Of a stretch of DNA of 64,000 bases, positions 10,762-19,538 are shown one piece after another. The stretch's first letter is position 1; each line of letters starts with the position of its first letter. Location: contig NZ_VOLT01000002.1 of assembly GCF_007954275.1 (NCBI RefSeq), positions 62,001-126,000 of the forward strand. The letters are read 5' to 3'. The translations under genes and the position numbers were made by a program. The notes under the pieces were generated by a model. It was given only the letters and a program-made list of their open reading frames with translations, was not told where the DNA came from and ran no database searches. The DNA comes from Colwellia demingiae (GTDB lineage Bacteria; Pseudomonadota; Gammaproteobacteria; Enterobacterales; Alteromonadaceae).

Positions 10762-11406
10762 TTAGTTGAATAATCTTTTTTTACTTGCCAAAGCAATTAT
10801 TCCAAATACAAAAATAATTAGTGTTGATGGTTCAGGAACAGGAACTGAAACATTTGATTTTCTTACATAAAAAGTATCATATGTGGTACCTGAAGTTGAT
10901 GAGATATCAGTACGTTGTGATTTTTTATCATCAAGATTCATAGAATTTATGTCTACATCTGGGGCAAACCAGCTCCAAGTACTTTTCATATCTTTATTTA
11001 AGATATCATTATTATTGGTGACTTCATCAAACACGCTATTCCAATGAGAGAAAGCGTGAACATAAGTGTTGTTACTTTTAAATAACGATTCTATTTCTGA
11101 ACCCTCTAATCCTGAAAAAATAGTTAATAGGTCCGGAATGCCATCTTGTCCCGCATAAGCCCAGCCACTATTTTCATAATATGAAGGTGCAAATAACGTA
11201 TTAAAATTGTAGTCTCTATCTGTATACCATCTTTCAGTATTTACTTTTGAAGCCCAAACGACATCGTAATCAACGCCATCATAATTATGAACAATATAAT
11301 CATCGGATGTTAGGGCGTTGCTATTCAACGGGAGTATTGTTGCTTGTGACACACCCATAAATAGAAAACATAGAGTAAAACTTATTTTTGAAAATAACTT
11401 AATCAT
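10762..11406 (-). CDS. PEP-CTERM sorting domain protein inside the MSHA locus
   Basis: The 214-residue protein has a signal peptide (about 1–22) and ends with a PEP-CTERM tail: VPVPEPST, a hydrophobic helix LIIFVFGIIALA, then the basic end SKKRLFN. Proteins of this class are processed by exosortase and are often linked to exopolysaccharide. The central part is rich in Asn, Asp, Ser, Tyr and Trp, and no enzyme motif is recognised. It lies between mshP and mshQ with its own terminator, so it looks like an independent insertion. No exosortase gene is in this window. Function unknown; the sorting tail is clear. Confidence 0.85.
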   Translation of the reverse strand: MIKLFSKISFTLCFLFMGVSQATILPLNSNALTSDDYIVHNYDGVDYDVVWASKVNTERWYTDRDYNFNTLFAPSYYENSGWAYAGQDGIPDLLTIFSGLEGSEIESLFKSNNTYVHAFSHWNSVFDEVTNNNDILNKDMKSTWSWFAPDVDINSMNLDDKKSQRTDISSTSGTTYDTFYVRKSNVSVPVPEPSTLIIFVFGIIALASKKRLFN

Positions 11407-11565
11407 TAAATACCTTAATAATGAAAAAAAACTGTATATCCTAATTAGAATGCAAAAAACGTTCCCATAATTATTTATTGTTTACTTTCATCACATTAAA
11501 AAACTACTGCTTCGGGTAGAATATCTATTGTAAAAAAATCAGACATTGTCTCTCAACAAATAAAA

Positions 11566-12000
11566 CTATAAATTCCTAGCATTAACTTCGATCGTCCTTG
11601 AGGTCACAACACTTGCGACAGTACATTGTCCCGTACTAGTAATAGTATAATAAGTAACATCCTTAAAGAAAATGGAAGTACATTTAACCTCTACGCTACA
11701 ACCCTGTAAGCCATTAATAACAGAAAAGTCCCACTCACTATTATTAGCGGGACAACTTATAGCACTAACAGAGTCACGAGGAAATATTTCACTCAACTTT
11801 CTCTGCGATCCAGTTTGAGCCGCTTGATAAGCCCTAGTGCCTAATACTTCATAAACAATCGTCTCTGCATTAGAGCTGAGCATTCTAACAAGCGCTGTTC
11901 CTAATAAAGTCATGATAACAATAATAAAAAGAGAAAGTGCTAGTGCACTACCCTTTTGCTTATTTAGCATTCCATTTTTTTTTATTGACTTAAGGGACAT
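11566..12000 (-). CDS. mshP: MSHA biogenesis protein MshP (PilX-like minor component)
   Basis: The 144-residue protein has a short basic N-terminus and a hydrophobic segment at about 17–36 (KQKGSALALSLFIIVIM), like PilX/GspK-type minor pilins that lack the Glu5 of canonical prepilins. The tail has cysteine pairs in a beta-rich domain. The start at 12000 overlaps mshO by 11 nt and has AGGTG at good spacing; a later ATG at 11970 has a poorer ribosome site. It is the last gene of the mshC–D–O–P set of minor pseudopilins. Confidence 0.82.
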   Translation of the reverse strand: MSLKSIKKNGMLNKQKGSALALSLFIIVIMTLLGTALVRMLSSNAETIVYEVLGTRAYQAAQTGSQRKLSEIFPRDSVSAISCPANNSEWDFSVINGLQGCSVEVKCTSIFFKDVTYYTITSTGQCTVASVVTSRTIEVNARNL

Positions 12001-12769
12001 TTAGCACCTGTATTTCATTATTAAAGGTGACTTCTTCATTATTTTTTTCAAATAGAAAACGTATTTGTACCATGGCATTACGCTGTAAAGTTGCGGCTAG
12101 AACCTCGAATGGTGGGACAAAGGGTGGTCCTAGGTTATGAATATCCTCCGCCATCAAAGTGCCGTTTCGTGTTAACGTTTCCCCAAACAAACAATACCTA
12201 ACAGTTTCACTTCTATTAGCATTGATAAAATAGATTCTTTGAGTGGGAGAATCTTCTGCAAATCGCACTGATTCATCTAGCGTAATAACCCATTCATTCC
12301 CCACTTCATTAATACTGTCAATCCCATGTATTTTATCATCATTACTTGAGGAAGCTGGGTAAACATCATTAGGCGTTAACGGGTAAACAATTGCGTTCCA
12401 ATTACTACTATTACTATCGAAAGGCTCATCAAATCTAATGACCCTAATTTCATTCGTGTAACTCTCAGGTGCTACTGGTATCTCGGTATAAATAGTGCTT
12501 TCAATAATAGGAGTGAATTCTAAACATTCACCAGAATCTGTGAGCCTTAAGCTATTAGGTAGCGCGTTTCTAATGTCACGATTTAACCGTTCAATAGCAA
12601 AGCGGGCTGATGACACTAGCTGATCTCGAGCGGTTGTTTCAGTATAAATTTGTGTACCAAATTTTATAAAAGTGCTAATTGCCGTCGCTAGTACCCCTAA
12701 AATAATAATAACGGTTATCAATTCAATAAGGGTAAAACCCGAAGCGTTTTTTCTCATTAATGGCTTCAT
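11990..12769 (-). CDS. mshO: MSHA minor pseudopilin MshO
   Basis: This PilW/GspJ-like minor pseudopilin has a leader of 11 residues ending in ASG and then FTLIELITVIIILGVLATAISTF, with Glu at position 5 of the mature protein. The soluble domain of about 200 residues carries two cysteines. The ATG at 12769 shares its A with the mshD stop (TGATG), which supports this start over the TTG one codon upstream. It likely forms part of the pilus tip complex with MshC, MshD and MshP. Confidence 0.85.
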   Translation of the reverse strand: MKPLMRKNASGFTLIELITVIIILGVLATAISTFIKFGTQIYTETTARDQLVSSARFAIERLNRDIRNALPNSLRLTDSGECLEFTPIIESTIYTEIPVAPESYTNEIRVIRFDEPFDSNSSNWNAIVYPLTPNDVYPASSSNDDKIHGIDSINEVGNEWVITLDESVRFAEDSPTQRIYFINANRSETVRYCLFGETLTRNGTLMAEDIHNLGPPFVPPFEVLAATLQRNAMVQIRFLFEKNNEEVTFNNEIQVLNVP

Positions 12770-13332
12770 CAAAAATTAGCCCTATAGGTTGAAAAGCGCA
12801 TTGAAAAATCAGTCGGCGTGGTAATGGTTACGGTAATTAACTTAGCGGTTGATATTGCATCTTCAGATATATCGGTTGGACAACTGCCATCATAGCTAGC
12901 ATCGTTACAAACACTAATTCTCATTGAATAGCCGATATATAAAGGCAATAATTGCTCTTGTGAATTAACAATCTCTCCAGCGTCATAATTCAAATTATTG
13001 TAGTCATCAACATCATTAAAAGTGGATCTAGCCTCACCAATCTCCATTCCCATAGCGGTAGAGCAAGGCAGTGGAGAAGTAGCTTCTCCACATCTACGTA
13101 GCCCACCTGCCATATCTGAGTTTTGATCAAAGGCTTTGTTTTGAATTTCATTCAGCATAGATTGCGCTAATTCTGCCGCTTTTATTTGGTGTAACTGATC
13201 AGCACTTTGCTTTGATAAAGGGTAAATCAGTGTGGTCAATACAGAAAAAGAAATGGCTAATACAACAATACCCACTATTGTTTCGATTAAAGTGAAACCT
13301 TTATGCGGTAAACGAGAGTAACTAAATAGCAT
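12769..13332 (-). CDS. mshD: MSHA minor pseudopilin MshD
   Basis: The protein of 187 residues has a class III-type prepilin leader ending in PHKG, then FTLIETIVGIVVLAISFSVL with Glu5, like PilV/GspI-type minor pseudopilins. The ATG at 13332 has GAGGG eight bases upstream and overlaps mshC by 11 nt; a GTG at 13347 would add five residues and is less likely. Four cysteines lie in the soluble domain. It is translationally coupled to mshO downstream. Confidence 0.83.
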   Translation of the reverse strand: MLFSYSRLPHKGFTLIETIVGIVVLAISFSVLTTLIYPLSKQSADQLHQIKAAELAQSMLNEIQNKAFDQNSDMAGGLRRCGEATSPLPCSTAMGMEIGEARSTFNDVDDYNNLNYDAGEIVNSQEQLLPLYIGYSMRISVCNDASYDGSCPTDISEDAISTAKLITVTITTPTDFSMRFSTYRANF

Positions 13333-13846
13333 GAATATAGCCCTCACTATTTATTTCAATTTCTAATGACGTTTCACCTACCACTGTTAGTATTAATTCA
13401 CATAAGGTATTTATATCGCCACAGCCTGAGGCTACAGGGCGCCCTAACGAAGAAAATGAAAATCGAGATAATCCACCAGAAAGGGTAAAAATGACATTAT
13501 GTTTGTTAACGACAGTGACTGTGGTGGTATCTCCTGCATAGGATGCTGTGCATACCTCAGACGTAAGGGGGTCATTTTCTGTGTTTTGTAAACCTAGGCT
13601 AGAAGGGTTTGTTTCAAGTTGTATCTGTCTACACGTTGTGCCATTAGTTTGCTGCATAGAGCGAAGTTGAATTGCTTTTAACTTAGTAATTAACTCATCA
13701 CGATATGTGTATTCTTCGAAACCATTAGAGGATAAAAATTTTGGCAGCACCGTTATCGCCATTATTGATATTAGAATAACAACAATAATAAGCTCTATTA
13801 AAGTGAAGCCTTTCTGACTTAAATACTTTGTTTTACAAATATTCAT
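13322..13846 (-). CDS. mshC: MSHA minor pseudopilin MshC (GspH/FimT-like)
   Basis: The 174-residue prepilin has a 13-residue leader ending in SQKG, then FTLIELIIVVILISIMAITVLPKF with Glu5. The remainder has the size and layout of GspH/FimT-type minor pseudopilins, which join the initiating tip complex. Two cysteine pairs are visible. It lies 29 nt after the second MshA-like pilin and overlaps mshD. Confidence 0.82.
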   Translation of the reverse strand: MNICKTKYLSQKGFTLIELIIVVILISIMAITVLPKFLSSNGFEEYTYRDELITKLKAIQLRSMQQTNGTTCRQIQLETNPSSLGLQNTENDPLTSEVCTASYAGDTTTVTVVNKHNVIFTLSGGLSRFSFSSLGRPVASGCGDINTLCELILTVVGETSLEIEINSEGYIHAI

Positions 13847-13875
13847 TGAGTATATAAAAGTCCATACAAGTTTAA

Positions 13876-14349
13876 TTAAACACAGGGATTAACTGTTGTT
13901 ATTGGCTTGCTTGTTGGTGTTGCTTGCGTATAAGTTACAATACAATCCTCTGTTTCATCAAAAGGATCTAGGCTCGCTGGGTAAATTAATAATACGGTAT
14001 CTGGGGTGAGCGTAATTAAGAAGTCCTCACTATTTAAATCCAAGAGTTTTTGCCAATCAGATATAACTGGCCGAGGATAACCATAATTAACCTCTAATTC
14101 CGTTCCATCAGTTAATGTAATGGTCGGCTTAGGATTATTTGTTGAAGACAGTTTTTGATTTCCCTTAACAATAGATTTTCCATATACAAGTGCTGAAGCA
14201 CCTTGCATAGCAGCCTGCACACCATACAAAGTTGAAGTTTGAGCATCTGCTTTTAAATTCATGTATTTAGGTGCTGCCGTCACAGCTAAAATACCTAAAA
14301 TAACAATCACTACAACTAACTCAATTAAGGTAAAGCCTTTATTATTCAT
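13876..14349 (-). CDS. Second MshA-like type IV pilin
   Basis: The 157-residue prepilin has a very short leader (MNNKG) followed by [24 protein letters not shown], nearly identical to the N-terminus of MshA at 16302–16769. The C-terminal disulfide region lies between Cys in EDC and Cys in NPCV and encloses TYTQATPTSKPITTV, rich in Thr, Ser and Pro. Such stretches are typical of pilin O-glycosylation sites, and a PglL-like transferase gene lies divergently next to it. It may be an alternative major pilin, or a minor pilin of the MshA type. Confidence 0.82.
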   Translation of the reverse strand: MNNKGFTLIELVVVIVILGILAVTAAPKYMNLKADAQTSTLYGVQAAMQGASALVYGKSIVKGNQKLSSTNNPKPTITLTDGTELEVNYGYPRPVISDWQKLLDLNSEDFLITLTPDTVLLIYPASLDPFDETEDCIVTYTQATPTSKPITTVNPCV

Positions 14350-14449
14350 CGTGCATCTCTTTTGAACTTTAAATGTTTACTAAGCATAAATTGCGAACTA
14401 AGTAACAACAAATTCATCAAACTCATTATCAAAAAATATATCTAATATC

Positions 14450-14479
14450 TTACAACACTTTAGCTATAGATTGTATACT
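14450..14479 (+). promoter_or_regulatory. Probable sigma-70 promoter of the PglL-like gene
   Basis: TTACAA at 14450–14455 and TATACT at 14474–14479 are spaced by 18 bases. A transcript would begin near 14486, about 25 nt before the TTG start at 14511. The pair lies in the 161-nt gap between two divergent genes. Confidence 0.5.
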
Positions 14480-14510
14480 CAATCATCGCATTTTACTGCC
14501 AGTACCCATT

Positions 14511-16205
14511 TTGACTTTATACCCTTATTTTAAATTTTTCCTTGTCCTATATTTTCTTGTTGGAATGCACATTATTTTAGATACACCTGGTGGTGTCGGT
14601 TTATATCTTTCTTACAATGTTATTGCTTGGTTAATTACTTCTATACTCATTGCTCTGGGCCTATGGCAAATTACCCTTAATAAGAAAATTTACTATAGTA
14701 AAATGCTGCTTTGGTTGGCGCTGGGTTGCTTTTGTTTAATCGTACCGATTTTTTACAATTTTGAATTTACCGATCATGCCATTCCACGGGTACTTGCCCT
14801 AGTAGGCGGTTTTCTTTTTCTCTTTTCTCTTTATCAATTTAATCTTTCTAGGCTAGAGGCATTACAATTACTTGTTGTAATCCTTTTAGCAGTAGTTATT
14901 GAAGCATGTTTTGGCTTAGTTCAATTTTTTCTACTCGAAGAAGGTGACTGGGGCGGATACAGAATTGGTATTAGTCGTCCGCACGGGGTGTTTTTACAGC
15001 CCAATGTTATGGCGAGTTTTATGGCTACCGGTTTGGCTATTGCTTTGTTTCTTTCAGTCCAGAAGAAACTATTTAAAAATACATTAGCTATTAAATTCCT
15101 TATTATTATTAGCCTTTTTGTTAGTTCTTTTTTACTTGTTTTATTGCAGTCTCGCACTGGTTTTGTTGCTGCAATTGTTGTGATAGTACTTATTACACCT
15201 TATCTTTACCAAATAAATAAAAAAAAATTAGCTATTAACTTCGTCATCATTACACTAGCAATACTCAGTTCGATCATATGCTTAAATAACTCTAACACTC
15301 CCATTCGCGATGAGGAGAATAATAAAAGAAATATTAGTATTCGTTTTACTTTCTATACCGTGAGTATTGATATGTTCAAAGAAAAACCACTACTTGGCTA
15401 CGGCTATGGTGGTTTTGAACGTAGCTTCATAGATCACTTCAATAAGTATGCTATCAAACACCCTGAAATAGGCAATACCATTACCCGTCTATCTCACCCA
15501 CACAATGAAGTACTTTTCTGGGTGGTTGAAGGCGGTATTGTAGCTTTATTCGCCTTTATTTTTTTAACTATTGGGTATATCACTACTTGGCTTACCCCCC
15601 CCAAGATACAAGGCCTAGCACTATTAGCCTTAATATTCCCGATACTTTTGCATAACCAATTAGAATTTCCTTTTTATAGCTCAGTGAGCCATTGGTTAGT
15701 ATTTTTGATTATGCTTTGGCTGGTCGATATATATGCACTAGCTGAAAATAAAGAGTTTAACTTTATCACTTGTCCACAAACCTTTTTAATACGGTTTTTT
15801 GCGCTGTTCATTCCAGCTATTTTTGTTCCCTTTCTATTAACTTCCCTGCATACCGCCAATATTATGGTTGAACTTGAGAAGAATACCAGCGACTTACAAT
15901 CTTTAGAACGATTAAACGATATTATAAATCCAATAGCATGGCAGAGCCGTTTGGATGCTGCAGTATATGCCCACATCCTTATTAATGGCCTAAACACGCA
16001 AGATGTCCATAAACTAAAAAGCTATCTATCTTGGTCACTCAAACGGATAAAGCATAAACCTAGACCCAGTCTGTACAGAAACAGTTTACTAGTCTTGAGA
16101 GAATTAAATGAAGAAAAGGAATATCAACTATTACTCTCAGAAGCCAAGCGCACCTACCCACAAGAAACTAACTGGCAAGATAGTATTTTATCTGCAGATA
16201 AATAG
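14511..16205 (+). CDS. PglL/Wzy-family O-oligosaccharyltransferase (probable pilin glycosylation ligase)
   Basis: The 564-residue membrane protein has about 11–12 helices and a soluble C-terminal stretch of about 120 residues. Motifs fit the PglL_A/Wzy_C family: GGYRIGISRPHGVFLQPNVM near residue 150 and SRTGFVA near 215. The large periplasmic loop carries GYGYGGFER and ends with RLSHPHNEVLFW, where the conserved His of Wzy/WaaL enzymes sits. These enzymes move lipid-linked glycans to Ser/Thr of pilins. The setting, opposite in strand and flanked by two MshA-type pilins, argues for pilin rather than LPS as substrate. It starts with TTG, without a clear ribosome site; an ATG at 14565 is the alternative. 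Confidence 0.78.
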   Translation: MTLYPYFKFFLVLYFLVGMHIILDTPGGVGLYLSYNVIAWLITSILIALGLWQITLNKKIYYSKMLLWLALGCFCLIVPIFYNFEFTDHAIPRVLALVGGFLFLFSLYQFNLSRLEALQLLVVILLAVVIEACFGLVQFFLLEEGDWGGYRIGISRPHGVFLQPNVMASFMATGLAIALFLSVQKKLFKNTLAIKFLIIISLFVSSFLLVLLQSRTGFVAAIVVIVLITPYLYQINKKKLAINFVIITLAILSSIICLNNSNTPIRDEENNKRNISIRFTFYTVSIDMFKEKPLLGYGYGGFERSFIDHFNKYAIKHPEIGNTITRLSHPHNEVLFWVVEGGIVALFAFIFLTIGYITTWLTPPKIQGLALLALIFPILLHNQLEFPFYSSVSHWLVFLIMLWLVDIYALAENKEFNFITCPQTFLIRFFALFIPAIFVPFLLTSLHTANIMVELEKNTSDLQSLERLNDIINPIAWQSRLDAAVYAHILINGLNTQDVHKLKSYLSWSLKRIKHKPRPSLYRNSLLVLRELNEEKEYQLLLSEAKRTYPQETNWQDSILSADK

Positions 16206-16272
16206 CGCTAAAAATATAGCGCTAACTCGGGGAAAAGTAATAAACATAAAAAAGCCGAGCTTAGCTCGGCTT
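16203..16272. terminator. Bidirectional terminator between the PglL-like gene and mshA
   Basis: The perfect stem AAGCCGAGC-TTA-GCTCGGCTT at 16252–16272 has an A-run on the left and TTAAAATT on the right, so it can end both convergent transcripts. Just before it, at 16203–16210 and 16217–16224, are two copies of the palindrome TAGCGCTA; the first overlaps the last codons of the PglL-like gene. Confidence 0.85.
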
Positions 16273-16301
16273 AAAATTACTTAACTATAGATAGCTAACA
16301 A

Positions 16302-16769
16302 TTAACAGTCGTATGTATTACTTGTTATCACTGGTTTAACATTTTTATCTGTAGCTATATTATAAACTGCTTGGCACTTAGTAGGATCAGTAACACCTTT
16401 ATAACTATATGTTACAGGACCAGTTTCAACCAAATCAAAATCTGCATCACTAGATGATGTATCAATATCCATCAGTAAATCGATCGAAGCTGCATCAGGA
16501 TATGAAAATTTAAACGTAATATTTTGACCTGCAATACTTAAATCGCCATCAACAGTACCTTCAATTAACGCTTTAGCATGCGCCATATCTGCAGCGGAGT
16601 TAAGTGAGCCTTTAACCGCCTGTACCACAGAAGATTTAGCATCACCAGTTAGATCAATAAATTTTGGTGCAGCTGTTACCGCTAAAATACCCAGTATAAC
16701 GATCACTACGACCAATTCAATTAAGGTAAAACCTTTTTGGCTTGCTTTTACATTCATACTATTTTTCAT
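16302..16769 (-). CDS. mshA: MSHA major pilin MshA
   Basis: The 155-residue type IVa pilin has a leader ending in SQKG, then [20 protein letters not shown] with Glu5 for assembly. The following helix reads [20 protein letters not shown], typical of MshA of Vibrio and Shewanella. A C-terminal disulfide loop is formed by Cys in TKCQAVYN and the terminal Cys of NTYDC. It polymerises into the MSHA fibre used for surface attachment. GAGGAAG stands before the ATG. It follows mshB by 60 nt, and the bidirectional terminator downstream lets mshA be the last gene of one transcript. Confidence 0.9.
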   Translation of the reverse strand: MKNSMNVKASQKGFTLIELVVVIVILGILAVTAAPKFIDLTGDAKSSVVQAVKGSLNSAADMAHAKALIEGTVDGDLSIAGQNITFKFSYPDAASIDLLMDIDTSSSDADFDLVETGPVTYSYKGVTDPTKCQAVYNIATDKNVKPVITSNTYDC

Positions 16770-16829
16770 ACTTCTTCCTCAATTTACGAACGAATTAAAT
16801 TTGATTAGATTTAAATATTTTAGTCAATT

Positions 16830-17519
16830 TTACGGTTGTTTAACATTTATATAAATAATTACAGAGCTATTGGCAGGCTGATAAGTAAAGCTATTACCAA
16901 CACCTGTTAAGGGTGATGGTGCAATGTAAACCCCATCACTGTCACGTGCTAATGTTTCTTTTAAGTGATAATGACACAAAGTAGAAGAGCCACTGCCAGA
17001 AACATTGGCTAAATATCGAAAACTACCATCATCATTAATATCAGTAACGCTACTGGCAAGTAACGGCGGTTGTTGTAATAAACTATTCCATACACTGATA
17101 CAGTCAGCAATAGCCATAGTCTTACCGTTTATACCTGAACCACTATTAGTGCCAGTAATATAACCTGGGCTAATGGTTGGAGAGGTAGTGCGATCTTCAC
17201 TGGTTAAATATACGATAGTTCCGTCATAATTAACCATATTAATACCAGCGGTATCTTTTGGACGAGCTTCGACTTCCCATTGAGCACGAGCTAATGACAC
17301 GCCAGTGGCAAAGCCGCCTGCCATACCTTCTATATTTGCCTGTTTAGCTTGTTCAGTTAAATCGACAAATTTAGGAATAGCAGTTGCCGCCAAAAAGCCT
17401 AAAATTACGACTACAATTACCAGCTCAATTAAGGTAAAACCAGCTTGCTTAGTTGTGTGAACCTTTGCTTGGTCATTACTATTTCGAACAATGCGGCTGT
17501 GAATATTGCTTTGTATCAT
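16830..17519 (-). CDS. mshB: MSHA pilin-like protein MshB
   Basis: The 229-residue prepilin has a long leader of 27 residues ending in KQAG, then FTLIELVIVVVILGFLAATAIPKF with Glu5. The soluble domain is larger than in MshA and has a Cys in IADCISVW and one in SSTLCHYH. MshB always precedes mshA in Vibrio and Shewanella and is thought to be a minor pilin. A 236-nt gap to mshF upstream may hold a promoter for mshB–mshA. Confidence 0.85.
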   Translation of the reverse strand: MIQSNIHSRIVRNSNDQAKVHTTKQAGFTLIELVIVVVILGFLAATAIPKFVDLTEQAKQANIEGMAGGFATGVSLARAQWEVEARPKDTAGINMVNYDGTIVYLTSEDRTTSPTISPGYITGTNSGSGINGKTMAIADCISVWNSLLQQPPLLASSVTDINDDGSFRYLANVSGSGSSTLCHYHLKETLARDSDGVYIAPSPLTGVGNSFTYQPANSSVIIYINVKQP

Positions 17520-17731
17520 GAGATAACCTTGTTATATAAACCTACACTTTAACTTCATCATTCTACGTGTAGGTTTCAAATTCAAATATTAAACTGATCT
17601 AGCCGTGAATATTAACATTATGATTCAGAGCTATCCATATTTCAACGTAGAATAAACGTAATTACTTGTACTAACGCAAAAAATTATTATTTTGACAGGT
17701 ACAAACATTACTTATGTACGATGTAAATTAA

Positions 17732-17787
17732 TTTACCTGTTTTACTTTACCTGTTTTAATTTACCTGTTTTACTTTACCTGTATCAC
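17732..17787. repeat. Four tandem copies of a 14-bp repeat at the 3' end of mshF
   Basis: Units start at 17732, 17746, 17760 and 17774 with consensus TTTACCTGTTTTAC; the first three differ by one base and the fourth (TTTACCTGTATCAC) by two. The array overlaps the stop codon of mshF. As 14 is not a multiple of three, gain or loss of a unit inside the coding part would change the protein's end. Confidence 0.9.
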
Positions 17788-18247
17788 TACGATAATCAAA
17801 AGATTGCCCATTAGCAATACTATAACGACATAAACGCCCGTTTTTAATAGCTTTATTCTTAATTTCGATTGCTATTACTTTTGATTTTACCACGTGTAAT
17901 GGCATGGCTAATGTTTGCTGCCAAATTTGATGGCAAGCCAAGCTAGCATGTTCGTTATCAACCCAGCCCATATTGTTAACGTGAATAAATTCTTTTACTT
18001 TGCTATCTAATCTATTCAGCACCACTGTACTGGGTTGTTTATCCATCAGCCATTGCCCGTGTATCACGTTAACTTTACTAGTAAAGCTTTGTGCTAAGCC
18101 GACAAAGGCGGTATTCGTTATCTTTGCTTGCTGGCTGAAAAAAACATCGATTAACAGCTTCATCATTATAGCAATTATCACGACAACGACTAAAAATTCA
18201 ATAATGGAACGTTGCTTTTTCTCAGAATAGTTAGGTGTTTTTTCCAT
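17756..18247 (-). CDS. mshF: MSHA biogenesis protein MshF
   Basis: The protein of 163 residues has one N-terminal membrane helix (about 14–36; SIIEFLVVVVIIAIMMKLLI) that resembles a pilin helix but lacks the Gly-Phe cleavage site, so it is probably not a prepilin peptidase substrate. The rest is periplasmic. This matches MshF, a poorly understood gene always found between mshG and mshB. The ATG at 18247 lies 11 nt after the mshG stop and is chosen over an upstream start at 18289 that would overlap mshG by 31 nt. The last codons (TGKVKQVN) are made by the 14-bp repeats. Confidence 0.75.
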   Translation of the reverse strand: MEKTPNYSEKKQRSIIEFLVVVVIIAIMMKLLIDVFFSQQAKITNTAFVGLAQSFTSKVNVIHGQWLMDKQPSTVVLNRLDSKVKEFIHVNNMGWVDNEHASLACHQIWQQTLAMPLHVVKSKVIAIEIKNKAIKNGRLCRYSIANGQSFDYRSDTGKVKQVN

Positions 18248-18258
18248 AAGTCTTTCTG

Positions 18259-19485
18259 CTAACCTTGCATAGCCGAGGCCATATCCCACATAGGTGTAAA
18301 AATACCCAGTGCTAACACCAGTACCATAGCTGCAACTACAACTAAGAGTAGCGGCTCAATTCTAGCCGTTAGCGTTGCCAAGTCATAATCAACTTCTCTT
18401 TCATAGTAATCACCCACCTCGGTGAGTAATTCATCAACTCGGCCTGTTTCTTCACCTACAGCCACCATTTGTAATACTAAAGGGGTAAATAAGGCACTGG
18501 CTACAGCAGAACGTAATAGGCTTTCACCACTTTCAATACCTTGACGCATGGAAGAGATCTTTTCCTGCATGTAACTATTATCAACGGCCTCAGCCACTAA
18601 TGTTAACCCGGTGGTCATGGGTACGCCTGCTTTTAACACGATGGCAAAACTATGAGAGAAACGCGCTAATATTGAGCGTTCGATAATGCTACCGATTATG
18701 GGTATTTTTATCTTACGTCTATCCCACTGGTATCGCCCTTTCTTCGTTTTTAGCGACTCTTTAATCATAATTAAAAGCACAAAAATGCCAAGTAACATGA
18801 GGTGCCAATAATTTATAAATAAGTTTGAACTAGCAATAATAAATCGCGTGGCCGGTGGTAACTCAGCCCCTAAACGAGTGAACATATCTGCAAACGTTGG
18901 AATTACAAAAATATTTAGAATAACCAGGGCTGCCGAAATCGCAATGAGTACCATGCTAGGGTAGCGCAATGCCGCTTTAATACGTTTACGGGTATCTAAT
19001 TCACGCTCAAGATAAGTGGTTAGCTTTAAAAAAGCCTGATCTAATTGACCAGTATTTTCGCCCACGTGGACTAATGAAACAAAAAGGTGGTCGAAAATTT
19101 TAGGATGATTATTTAGTGCTGAAGAAAAGGTATAACCACCTTCAAGTTGCTTTCCTATATCCGTTAATGCCTTTTTGAGTGAGGTTGAATTCGCCGATTC
19201 AACCATGCCATTAATCGCCCGCAATATAGGTACACCTGAACGCATTAATGCATACATCTGTCGACAAAAGACGATCAACTCTTCTAATGAAACTCGTCCA
19301 TTATTGAGTAACTCAAAGACGTCAGTACTCGCAGCATTACCACCTGTTTTCGATGCGGTAATAGAAATAGGAGTAATACCCTTTTTAAATAATTTTTCTG
19401 CGGCAACATCTACATTGGCAGCATCGATGCTGTCTTTTACTTGGCTACCGTTGGCATTTCGCCCTGTATATTTAAATGACGCCAT
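18259..19485 (-). CDS. mshG: MSHA inner-membrane platform protein MshG
   Basis: MshG is the PilC/GspF-type platform protein that couples the ATPase MshE to pilin insertion. The 408 residues contain two GspF domains (about 70–193 and 275–395) and three membrane helices near 170–192, 225–245 and 375–398. The motif FCRQMYALMRSGVP and its second-half counterpart FSHSFAIVLKAGVPM are characteristic. It lies 53 nt after mshE. Confidence 0.93.
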   Translation of the reverse strand: MASFKYTGRNANGSQVKDSIDAANVDVAAEKLFKKGITPISITASKTGGNAASTDVFELLNNGRVSLEELIVFCRQMYALMRSGVPILRAINGMVESANSTSLKKALTDIGKQLEGGYTFSSALNNHPKIFDHLFVSLVHVGENTGQLDQAFLKLTTYLERELDTRKRIKAALRYPSMVLIAISAALVILNIFVIPTFADMFTRLGAELPPATRFIIASSNLFINYWHLMLLGIFVLLIMIKESLKTKKGRYQWDRRKIKIPIIGSIIERSILARFSHSFAIVLKAGVPMTTGLTLVAEAVDNSYMQEKISSMRQGIESGESLLRSAVASALFTPLVLQMVAVGEETGRVDELLTEVGDYYEREVDYDLATLTARIEPLLLVVVAAMVLVLALGIFTPMWDMASAMQG

Positions 19486-19538
19486 AAAACTCTCGATGCT
19501 CTAACATACGTTACTTGCTTAAATGTCTATTTAGCTGA

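Noticed and set aside
17756-18289. mshF as a broken prepilin gene
   Set aside because: The missing Gly-Phe cleavage site could look like decay, but MshF of other species also lacks it and the reading frame is intact.
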